Origin: Lethocerus indicus
Lineage: Eukaryota > Arthropoda > Insecta > Hemiptera > Belostomatidae
Reading direction: 5' to 3'
Length of the DNA: 64,000 nucleotides
Assembly: GCA_019843655.1 (NCBI GenBank)
Contig: JACDQD010000010.1
Span: 11,407,637-11,471,636, forward strand
Shown: positions 41,449 to 51,100 of the stretch, piece by piece
How the letters are laid out: each line of letters begins with the position of its first letter
Position numbering within the stretch: position 1 is the first letter of the stretch
The notes under the pieces: generated by a model
Seen by the model: the letters and a program-made list of their open reading frames with translations, nothing else
Told to the model about the DNA's origin: nothing
Database searches by the model: none
Program-made: the position numbers and the translations under genes

Positions 41449-43087
41449 TAAGTGTTCCGCCTGTTTTCCTAGACGGAAATTTACATTTTCAACTCTTCTG
41501 TTCTCTCCCCCTCAACAAAGAAATCGAAACTGTTCGAAGCTTTGCCACTGAGTTCTCAACGCAGCTTAATGGGGATTAAGCTCAGAAGAATTGTATCGTG
41601 ACCTTTTATAAACCCCGGTTATAAAGTTTTCTGCCACTAATGAGAATGTTGGCAACACTTGTTATCTGATCTGTCATGTGTCGATAGGTGAAATTGGTTA
41701 TGATCAGATCTTATAAAAATGTCTTATCTGTCTCCAATGTTGCATTCCAATGAACACAGTCTCGTTTGTATATTACAGCTGCTCTAGTGTACCTCGTTCT
41801 AATAATAAAAATATCATCAATGTATTAATCGTCTTGTAATAATATGCTGCGTCGATAGTTTTCAAATTATAAGTATGCGAGAAATCTTTGAAATTTTGAT
41901 TTTACTTCCCTTTAAAATCGAATATTGCGGTTTGCGGCAATAATCTTTTATTTACAATATTTTTGCCAGTGTTACACGCTACACTAATAATAAATGTCCA
42001 ATCATAAACTTGGAAGATATAACTGCAATGAATCTTAAAACGGGATAGCTAATCATTCCATGTCATTTGAATAATAATTATTCAAATTTTAGGCTTGTCA
42101 AATAATTTTTCTTTTTTCTTATAAATAGCTATTTATATTGTGATTATGTAGCTGGTAATATATAGGACAAAAACGCATATTACAACGGTACCTAACATTT
42201 GTAGAGGGGGGGCGGTGATCGGTAAGCGGTTGTTCTCCAATCAAATAGCGCTGAACGGCCATTTCATACCGCGGCCGATTTGGACCGTTCGTTCGCGTCA
42301 CGCTCCGATAATTTGTACCCCTTTTCCCCCCTTTCCCGTCCCACTCCCCCCGTAAGTATTCGAAAAGGTCAGAACCTACGAATAAATGTCCCCGCACGAT
42401 TCCTTTTTTCTGACGCCGCGTCGGGCTCGCGTAATTAGTAAAACGTGAATACGGGGGGGCGGAGGGGAGGAACAATAAAAAATGTCCCGTTGGACTGAGC
42501 CTTTCACTTAGCTGAAATCAATCTTCAGATAATAGATCCTCGGCGGATCTATTGATGCGACTTACTTAAAATTTTCCCACTTCAGATATGAGGATACTAA
42601 TACCTAGGATTATTTACACAACCAAATACGACTCAACTGTGATAAATAATAAAACATCATTTCCTTACTCATCACCATTTAACGCAAAGTAGATGTGACA
42701 ATACAGTCACGAACAGTCGGTGAAAAATAAATGATTCAGTTACTGAATAAATAAATCGGTGAACAATAGAAAATACTATCTTAAAGATTTTAAATTACAT
42801 TCTGAGAATTACCTTCTCACGGATCAGCACTTTATACTACTATGGTATTACTTGTCTTTATGGTGGACTCTTAGTAAATGGAATGTTCCTCGAACCTGGC
42901 GTTAAGGCGATCGAATCTATCTTAAATATAAATCCATGCAGAACAACTACATTTCTAGTATTACATTACAATTTACGAGGATACTAATGGATGATTGATT
43001 ATTCTCGGTTTCAACGCATTATTTTAAATACAAGGGTTATGAATATCATGACGATCATCCTCAGCCTCCACTCGCCTATTCGGCCTT

Positions 43088-43222
43088 GAGCTAGACCGGT
43101 TATGGCTTTTTGCACGGCCAGTATCTGTTCACTAATGATAGTAACATATCTCTCCACTGTTACAACTGGCCTTTCGTAACAAACCTAACGCTTCTGCGAC
43201 TGAAGAGGCGATGCGCCGGATG
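43088..43222. repeat. Fold-back repeat with hammerhead-like arms, copy E
   Basis: The left arm on plus is CTAGACCGGTTATGGC (43091-43106), a decayed reverse-complement core with ACCGGT kept. The right arm has CTGAAGA followed by a perfect GGCG-ATG-CGCC stem (43200-43217), but the following GAAA is lost (GGATGAA). The arm layout matches copy C. Confidence 0.5.
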
Positions 43223-45538
43223 AATGGCGAGGGTACGACCCAAATCCTGGGACCGTTAACCGACTGAGGTTTTACTGTGGACGTCCACGAGAGCAGAAAA
43301 AAGCCCACTCGTTCGAAAAATGCCCTTATCCTGTCCACAAAACAGTTGTAACTGACAAACCCTAATCCCCCCCTCCCCACCAAGGATACTTTACAAGTTA
43401 TCCGAGTTCTTTGTTGTAGAAGCAATTTAGATATAATTCTTTTCAGAAAACATTTACAATTTTTCGGAGTGATTCTAAATCACACACAACAATGTACATT
43501 TATAAATTTTGTTTTACCACTTAAGCGTACTGAATTTTAACATGTATTTAAATTTCCAGAATAATTGGCCGCGAAAAATTAGCATAATTTATATATAGTG
43601 AAAATCAGACCGACAATCCGTTGCGTATTAGATTCGGGCAACAAATACTGTATCGAATTATTTTTTCTTCTAAATTTACGAGGTGAATTCAAATTATCCT
43701 CAATTAACCGCTTAACCGAAGTCACGGACCTTCGCGGCGTCGTCTGCCGCGGCCGATGCGGCCAAATGGCCCCTGTGAGAGAGAACCTTGTTTATTTCGA
43801 AACTTAATTTAAGCCCCCACTTTAACTTCGCAGGCTGCGGGTCACTTATACACTATTTACGGGGACTTAGAGTGAGCAAAAATGCTGCAGCACCTGCTTG
43901 TAATAATTTATCCTTACAGAGTCGCGCCGTTCGGCAGTTATTTAATTTGCGGACGTTCATTTCGTTCGATAACACTATTTCAGGCGCCGTGACGTTCCTT
44001 AAAAACATCAGGATAATTTGATTAGTTATAGTGAATGTTTTAGTGTTGCAGGCCATGTTGATCGTCCGTTATGTGCCCCAGTGTATTTATGTTTGTTTTA
44101 ATTTTTTTTTTAAATCATTTACTCCAAATTTGGTGACGGGGTGGAGTGGTGGGGGGCCACTAATTATACATTTCACCGGGCGTATACAGAAAGAGGAAAG
44201 AGACAGAAGAGCATCTGCTACAAAGACCGGTAGACCGTAATTAAGGGGGCTTTATCAATTAACGGCTTAAGGGGTGGTACGCATTCTTGGCCCGTCCTCC
44301 TCCTCCACCCCTCCTCGTGTACTTGAATTTTAATCGATATCCTGAAATGTAATACTAATGGGAATAATAACAGTTCACCGTCAATTATACCGCCCGGCTC
44401 CACGACTGGGAGGAGTGTCCAATTTTACCCGGTGTAAATATTTGATAAATGTTAATTTCTGTATTATCCGACGTCGACCTGACGTAATAACAAGCGCGTC
44501 CCCGGCTAATCAACGCTGAAATGAAATTTCAGGAAAATATCATAAATAACATAGAAATAAGATAAAAGCAAACGCGCTGAACAGGTTCTAAGACGAGCAG
44601 TCGTGGAACGCTGAAATAATTTTCTCTAATGCGTGCTTATGTCTATTTATTTTTGCCTTCCGTCAATTAAACATATTTTCACTAATAGCTTATAAAAAAT
44701 TATGTGATTTCAAATGCGTCCTGCGTTTATTTGTATGACATAAATACGTGGGTGAGGAGAGGAATAAATAATTCTTATTTCGTGAAACTAGAAATTTGTT
44801 CGAAAATTATTTCCCTCATAAATTTTTCTCCAACGCAGTAAATTGAAATATCACTACTACAGATATGAATACTGTTTTTTTCTCTACATTATTTTACCTC
44901 AAACTAAAAATAACCGCTGAAAAACTGACAATTAGTAGGCAAATAAAGTTTTTTTTTCAGTTTTTGTTATTTATTTTATTGTAACAGGAAGTAAATGGTT
45001 ATGTTGCATAAATTAAGCTATCGTAAGGCAATTAGTATTATCCATTCATGTATATTGTTTTTTCTTCATTTATTTATTTTTGTTTCAACGTTTTAGTTCC
45101 AATTAAAATTCAGTGATAATAGGGTAGACTTGTTTCCGTTTATTTCCTCTATATTATTTATCAATAGTGAAGTAAGAAAAATATCTATTATCAATCAAAT
45201 AATTTTTATTTGTTTAATTCCGATTTTGATTCGAACATATTCTGAATGTGGCCGAAATATTTTTCGGACTTCGGGCCCAAATTTAACCGTTAATTTTTGT
45301 ATAACAATACAAACAAGTTCTTTAACATCAATAAAGAACTCCTGTCCACAATATAAAACCGATACAATAGAATGTTACTTCTTTGTCCAAATGGGTTATT
45401 TGGCTTTATGTCGACGCCATTTATTTCGTTTCCCCAACTTAAATGACGAGGCGGAACATCGAGCAATTTATTTTACGCTGGGATAACGTCGACCGCACAA
45501 ATGTATTACAAGGTTGAGTGGAAACTCTCTTTCTCTCA

Positions 45539-45583
<45 letters not shown>

Positions 45584-45901
45584 GGCTTCTATTCAATATT
45601 CGAACGTACTCTTCTAATAAAAACTGTAATCAAGAGCCGCGGGAAGGACGCCCGTATTTCTTCTGCAGCCGCACTTACGTATGGCGTGCGGCCAATAAAA
45701 ACCGCTATTGACTTACAGTACGTACAGTGGAATCGCTGTATTTTTAGAAAAAGAAATATACAAAAAATAAGCCATACTACGGTCCCGAAGGGCCGTTGGT
45801 TGAAGGGACATAAAACCGATGTAGGCGCCGGAGACGGAGAAGGTCTGTTAACAGTTTACGTACACGTGTGTCTTGAATGCTTCCCTTCGCCATAGATTAT
45901 G
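43223..45901. other. Intergenic DNA, no gene recognised
   Basis: CpG-containing patches at 43560-43800 and 44110-44420 lie between AT-rich stretches, followed by the CT microsatellite. No coding signal is supported. Confidence 0.55.
45525..45583 (+). repeat. (CT)n microsatellite
   Basis: 59 bp of CT with three interruptions (tttct, cact, ctcct). The Leu/Ser-rich frames across it are artefacts of the repeat. Confidence 0.97.
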
Positions 45902-45983
45902 GAGAACGGGATCCATATAAAAATGAAATACTGGTAACTATTACAATTTTTCTTCATTATTTTTTCTAACTTACAAAATCTTA
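45902..45983 (+). repeat. Left direct repeat flanking fold-back copy D
   Basis: About 82 bp beginning GAGAACGGGATCCATATAAA and ending CTTACAAAATCTTAC. It is repeated at 46135-46228 with a few substitutions (ctGGtaac / ctGTtaac) and a short internal insertion in the second copy. The pair brackets the repeat at 45982-46133. Confidence 0.75.
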
Positions 45984-46133
45984 CCGTAGATTTGTGTTTC
46001 TGTCTCCTCTCGCTGGTTTGGTCTTTTGTTAGATCGGTTTCGGCTGCTCGCCATCTTCAGTAGCGGTGTTAGTCACTATTGGCACTTTGGATGTTTTTCG
46101 GGCATCCTCCCTGCAGTCACTGTCAGTTCTACT
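45982..46133 (-). repeat. Fold-back repeat with the best-preserved hammerhead-like core, copy D
   Basis: On the minus strand 46060-46031 reads CTGAAGATGGCGAGCAGCC then GAAACCGATCT. This has CUGANGA, a GGC-GAGCA-GCC helix and GAAAC in the hammerhead order. It departs from the canonical form by an unpaired U after CUGAAGA and by ACCGAT in place of the palindromic ACCGGT seen in related copies. The centre holds ggatgtttttcgggcatcc (46089-46107), the exact reverse complement of the hairpin in copy A. Further right, ACTGTCAG..CTACTGAGAACGG resembles a degraded second arm. Confidence 0.65.
46031..46060 (-). ncRNA. Hammerhead-ribozyme-like core (activity uncertain)
   Basis: Order on minus: CUGAAGA, a U, GGC-GAGCA-GCC, GAAAC, CGAUC, U. 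The conserved boxes of a hammerhead (CUGANGA and GAAA around stem II) are present. Sister copies end in ACCGGUC, which would make a palindromic stem III with a GUC cleavage triplet that could only form between two molecules. The extra U at the stem II entrance and the mutated ACCGAU make cleavage by this copy doubtful. The motif could also be conserved for another reason. Confidence 0.35.
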
Positions 46134-46134
46134 G

Positions 46135-46228
46135 AGAACGGGATCCATATAAAAATGAAATACTGTTAACTATTACATTTTTTCTTCATTATTTTAACTA
46201 CAAAACATTTTTAACTTACAAAATCTTA
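46135..46228 (+). repeat. Right direct repeat flanking fold-back copy D
   Basis: Second copy of the 45902-45983 unit, about 12 bp longer because of an extra TTTTAACTACAAAACA-like segment before CTTACAAAATCTTAC. It is too long for an ordinary target-site duplication. A tandem duplication or long-terminal-repeat-like structure fits better. Confidence 0.75.
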
Positions 46229-46897
46229 CAACAAAGTAAAAAAATTTAAGCAGAAATAAATTGTACTAAATGAATTTATTCATTATATCTTACTTTCTTA
46301 CACATTCTGCCTGTTTGAGGTTGTAATTTACAAATAAGTATTGGTGCAAGGAAAGCGCTGCAATGAATTATTTTTTCTGACACTCCACTGTTGTTGGATA
46401 TAAATTGTTTGACTGAATTACTTCCTAGGAAACTGGGTCACGTTCAATGTTCCGGAAAACCGCATAAATTATAATGAGTTTTTGTTTTCGTCCAAAATAT
46501 GCGGGACAGATGAAATCGTTATTTACGCACAAGGGCACTTCGTCAAACAGTTTTGTAATTTGTACAGTTTCGGATTCAGAAATGCGGCAGTTAAAAATCT
46601 ATTTACAGAGTACCGAATAATAATTTGCTCTTTACAATTTAAATTCAATTCGCTAACCGTTTTATCTGAACTGACCGAAAGGGCCTGAGATTACGCTCCA
46701 TTTATCCCGAACCATTTCACATAATTCAATTACTCAAGGATACAGGATAAATTCTGGGAATTTTTCTCTTTGTATTATGGATAAATAAATAGAAGAATTA
46801 ATGGGCATAAAGTTGCCGCATAATGGAAATTTGTACTCGATAATGCATATATTATCTGTTGTATAATTTTACTGCTTATTAATTCTATTAATTCATA

Positions 46898-46956
<59 letters not shown>

Positions 46957-47559
46957 GCAGTTTGCAAATAAAATTTGAAAGTAATTTCATGAGAGGTTTG
47001 AGCACCAATTGGTGCTCTACATATGGCTTTGCGACCGCCGGTTAGGTACCCCTTTTCAACAAGAGTACAACTCAAACAAATCCAATACCTTGAGAACGCA
47101 TTTTTGTATATGTCATATTATTCTATTAACTCCTTAATGGTTATTATTTTAAATAAAATTACAAGTTGGAGTTTCTAAATATTTCACGCGTAAGTGCAAA
47201 CGAAAATAGTTTCTGTCAGGAATGAAAGCCGTGCATGTAATGACATTATATTAACAGTACAGAGACAGTGCTGATAAATTTCAGTAAGCTGGCGAGGGAA
47301 AAACATCGTTTTTAACGAACAGGCGGGCGATCTCGTGAAAATAAATCTCCTCTAGAAAAGAATATAGTTTTGGTGATAGGTTTAAAAATGGATGGACGAT
47401 AAAAAAAAGGACGACAGGAGAATAGATGGAAAAGAAAAATAGGAAAAGGACAATTCGCAAAGGGGTTCAACAAATAGGGTACACCCAATAAAACGGTGTG
47501 CCATATCTGGGTCGTTATCTGTTATAAAAGGGAGCCGTGTAGGATTTTAGGAGAGGGAG
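46229..47559. other. Proximal upstream DNA of the Iroquois gene
   Basis: AT-rich, with the AT microsatellite at 46895 and a compact non-repetitive patch at 46440-46720. Purine-rich sequence (47380-47460) precedes the GC-rich promoter block. No exon was seen. Confidence 0.5.
46895..46951. repeat. (AT)n microsatellite
   Basis: About 57 bp of AT with one GT variant near 46903. Confidence 0.97.
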
Positions 47560-48048
47560 CAACAAGGAACCCTCCTAGGGCCAGCCCCCGCCCCCCGCCC
47601 CTCGGCCCCGGCCACGGCGACCACAAGTTCTTGCGGAGAGCATAAAACCCCGGAGGTGTTAAGAATTGACATAGGGGGTTGGTGTAGTGGTGGGGGCGGA
47701 AGATGGCCGGAGAGGGCTGAGGGGGCGTGGCGCGGTGGGGGCGGGCCGGGGGTGGGGGCGGCCTAGTTCCAGCCGGCGGCCCCAGAGCGCACCCGCCCCA
47801 CCGCCCCACACACCAGTCGCTCACTCGAGGCCAGCCCAGACAGACACTCCGTTCCGAACAGGCTACCCTACTTACACCTCCTCTGCTGTACATATTTTTT
47901 ATTTTTTCGGTCGTTTGCATTTTGAATTCGACGAATATTCCCGTCGACCTATCGGTGGTTCGAGTTCAGTATACCGGTATAGACCCCAGTGAGGCCCTCC
48001 GGCTTGTGTCTTGTGTGTGTTCCACCGGGAGGCTATGGACTCGCTCTC
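47560..48048 (+). promoter_or_regulatory. Probable promoter and 5' leader of the Iroquois gene (GC-rich block)
   Basis: This is the most GC-rich stretch near the exon, in AT-rich surroundings. It holds clustered GC/CACCC boxes on both strands: a CCGCCCC-type run near 47588-47602, GGGGGCGTGG near 47721, GGGGGCGGG near 47737 and GGGGGCGG near 47754. An initiator-like TTCAGTA is at 47966-47972, but there is no matching downstream element at +28, so I do not fix a transcription start. Short upstream ORFs are present (47703-47720 and 48035-48052). Assignment as promoter rests on its position just upstream of the first coding exon and on composition. Confidence 0.55.
47737..47758 (+). promoter_or_regulatory. 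Potential G-quadruplex in the promoter block
   Basis: Four G-runs of 5, 3, 5 and 5 bases, separated by loops of 1, 2 and 1 bases, satisfy the usual G3+N1-7 definition. It lies about 310 bp upstream of the coding start. It overlaps the GC boxes, so Sp/KLF binding is an alternative explanation. Confidence 0.45.
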
Positions 48049-48052
48049 ATGA
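48035..48052 (+). other. Upstream ORF (5 codons) overlapping the first in-frame ATG
   Basis: The ATG at 48035 opens a five-codon frame (MDSLS) that stops with TGA at 48050-48052. That stop overlaps the ATG at 48049, which is in the Iroquois frame (ATGA arrangement). If it lies in the mature 5' leader it could lower translation or favour reinitiation at 48070/48076. Whether it is transcribed is not known. Confidence 0.4.
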
Positions 48053-48132
48053 GCTCGACCTGTCCACCGATGGCAATGTCCGCTTACCCCCAGTTCGGCT
48101 ACTCCTATCACACAACGTCGCCGCCCGCCCAG
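48049..48132 (+). CDS. Iroquois-class homeobox gene (mirr/ara/caup family), first coding exon, partial gene
   Basis: This is the N-terminal exon of a TALE homeodomain transcription factor of the Iroquois class, a nuclear DNA-binding regulator of patterning. Seen: from the ATG at 48076 the peptide reads MSAYPQFGYSYHTTSPPAQ, then a GT donor at 48133 after CAG, giving a phase-0 junction. Known: insect Iroquois proteins begin with a short M-x-A-Y-x-Q-F-G-Y peptide, commonly followed by Pro/Ser/Gln residues; the homeodomain and Iro box are encoded further downstream. Three in-frame ATGs exist (48049, 48070, 48076). The first in-frame stop upstream is TAG at 47980. Family resemblance begins at 48076, so 48070 or 48076 is the likely start and 48049 would add seven or nine residues. 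Read-through past the donor hits a stop at 48151, which supports splicing. The donor (GTAACC) is weaker than consensus at +5. The paralogue is unresolved; the form looks somewhat closer to mirror than to araucan/caupolican. The rest of the gene is outside the window. Confidence 0.82.
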
Positions 48133-51100
48133 GTAACCAGTCTCTCTCTTATATAGCACGACATTTTCGGCGTTCAGCGTCGGTATCACGCGGTACAGTG
48201 CTTCCGTATTACATAATCTGCGCGTACACGCGGCCGTTTACATCTCCGAGTAGATAGACGTTAAGGTCGAAATTCTGTGTCAGACGTGTCCGCCTTTTGA
48301 CGGTTTTTTGAAATTCAAATTTTGCGGCCGGTACCTAGGCGGCCCTTCACCGGCGATTGGTGGTGCGCCCCCCGGCGACACTTCTTTTAATCGCGGCCAC
48401 CCCCCGGGGCGCATGCCCCTGCGCCGGCCCGGCATTTTTTTCTCCGTCTCCGAGCGCCCAGTTTTAATTGCGATTTTCTCCTAACCAGAGCAGTCGGGCA
48501 CCGTTCACCAGCCGGCCCACCGCCTCCTTCCTTACACGTGTCCATATTACACGGTTTCACAGTCGGCTTGTATTCGAATATATAAATAGTTCAAAGTAAA
48601 TAGGATTTACGACTTTTTTAAACACTTCATTCGGCCCCTTTACAATTCAAATGGAGACAATACATGGGCCAGTAACCGCTGGAGGTAACCGACAAAATTT
48701 TATGGTTCCCCGCCTTATCTTAATTCAAAATGGAAACGCCCCGGGCAGATCCCGAATACAAAACGACAGTTTAACAGTCCAACCCCGCCGGTATAAATAT
48801 GTATACCGATGTACACCCATTGTCCGGGAGTTTACACTTATAATCGAAACGCGGCTCGCATTCGGTAACCGTCCGTCCGTCCGGGGCCGTTAACGTCTCC
48901 GCCGGGCGCCGACCTCTCCCGGCGTTTAACGGCTTCATAAAGGCCCGACCGGGTGTAAACATAAATTGTATTAGTGAACTCGAGGCGTAAAAGTCTCCCG
49001 CGAGGTCTGACCGAAGTATACTGCCTGAGCCCGAGGCTTTGGGGCCGATAATGAGCTCACCGCAGAGGTAGGGGACTACCTTAAACCTAGGATTTACGGT
49101 CGGGGCGCCCTTCAACGCTTCCATTGTAGGGCCCGTTTATTAGTTTTTCCATTCATACGGGCCCTGGTCAAAAGAACTACTCGTCCTCATTCTTAAATAG
49201 ATGCTGTGGGAACATCTTTCTGTTACACTTTTCCTGCAGAAAATTACCACCTCCCGTATACTCGGCTCACAAGTGGGATTAAATGTACAGACCGAAATTT
49301 CCTTTGAAGAAGAATTTACGCTAAAAAAAATTGACGCGAGTTTTCTACAGAATGTGTCCTCTTGGATGAATATACAGTTAAAACGGTTCATTCAATCAAA
49401 ATGCAGCAGCTGGATGTATGTAAAAAGTTTCAGAATTCCCTCCGAACAAATTAATCTATGTAAAAATCTGTAAAAATATATTATTTTGTACGGTATATCG
49501 ATCGGGGTTTTGTTTTTACGCTTTGGAAACACAGTGCCGTTGCAGTATTCAGTATTTTCTCTGTTGACTTAGTTTTGCAAGTGTGCATAAAAGCCCCGTT
49601 TGTTGGCGACTTGTTCTGCGGTATCTCCTGGGCCCCGGGAGGCGCGGGCCTCCGTCCGCTTCTGCTCGGAATGATTTTTGTGCGGCCATTCCATTTGCAT
49701 AACTAAAATCGGAACGGGACTGCGCATGCATCCGACCGACGCATGTTTAAAAGTGGCCGGCAGGAGGTGGAGTGTGATGCTTGTGCAGTTTCCTCATCTG
49801 CATATTCAGAATTTCACCAACTCTGCCCGATCGGGAGGTATTTTTGCACGGGAATTTCTCCTCTTAGATCTCAAACAGAGCATCAATTTCGACGGGACAA
49901 GAATTTTTTTAATTTATTCACGTATATGACAACGTACTTCTGTAACGGACTATTTATTTGCGGTCGTGTATTTGTTTATTCGCTCATGTAACAGAAGTGA
50001 ACTATGGGGTCACGGAGTAATGAAAGCTGTGGTACCTAAGTTAAATTTATTGTTATTGCCCCGAACATTACTTCGCTTGACTAACGGCTATTAACTGGAA
50101 ATTAATCGAATCCCCCCCCGTAGCATTATAGTAAATTTTAGGAGGGGAGATGGTGCAATTTTCATTCATAATTACGGACATTTGAAAACATTAATCTGAA
50201 TAAGAATGTTATCGAAAATCCTAGAAATGCGACTGAATTGCAGGTATAATTCGTTGCATTAAGTAAGATTTATATTCGTGTAAATTATAATTCAGTATAT
50301 TAATATAAAAGTATATACAGGAATCTGTATACATTACATTTCATGAGTTTTTTGCTCTATAATAGAACATCTTTACTCTCGAGATTTGGGGCTGAAGCTT
50401 TTTCAGTGTTTGTGTTAAAATTGATTGTCAGATTTCAGAAGAGACTGCTTACAATTGCAAATTAAAGTGACAGAGCGCTTCTTCATCCACAAGCTATCCT
50501 CGTCCCGCGTCAAAATCCAGATTCAGAATTGAGATAAGACACAGTCGATCTTAAGTAATATGCAAAGTCGTGTGAGCCTTCTGACATCAGTTTTAGTTGG
50601 AACAGATATAGATTAAAGTAAGACGAATATACTAATTCGAAATATGCACATATTATACTCCAGAGATGAACAGAACGTTATAAATTGTATGCAGCTTATT
50701 CATAAACTTATCTCCGAATCGCATCCACAATTAGAAGTGGGATTTTTAACCGGTTTCAGAAATTTGAACCACATTAGCCCGACTCGGTCTCATAATCCGT
50801 ATAATTCTCGGCCCCGCGCCGGGCTCCCTTTTTTTCTTCTTCTATTTGTTTTTAAATATTCATCCTGGCCCCATTTCGTATGCGTTAGTAATTGGGCATC
50901 AAATAATTAGGAAGAAAAAAGGAAAGAAAAATTAAAAACGGAAAACAAACCGCAAGCGGGGGAATTATGAACGGGGAACAAGTGTACAATTATAGAAACA
51001 CGAGTTGAAAACGCTCCGATTAATTCGGGCCCGCAGGAAATTATACTTGGCGGTAATTGCGGACTGTTTAAATTTTTCCCGAGATCTCCCATCTGTTATA

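Larger units (their letters stand above)
35885..43087. other. Intergenic DNA, no gene recognised
   Basis: Carries CpG-rich patches (36000-36200, 36840-37310, 38190-38480, 40680-41580, 42180-42480), the repeat cluster at 38870 and the AATACGAAT cluster at 41406. The 117-codon frame at 38171-38524 spans a C-rich run and has no recognisable domain, so it is not called as a gene. Confidence 0.55.

Noticed and set aside
45130..45486. 118-codon hydrophobic open frame on +
   Set aside because: AT-rich sequence yields Ile/Phe-rich translation. There is no signal peptide pattern, homology or conserved motif that I can recognise.
47522..47920. 132-codon frame on - and 176-codon frame on + across the GC-rich block
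   Set aside because: Both arise from low-stop GC-rich sequence on opposite strands, with Pro/Gly-rich content. The true coding frame at 48070-48132 is different.
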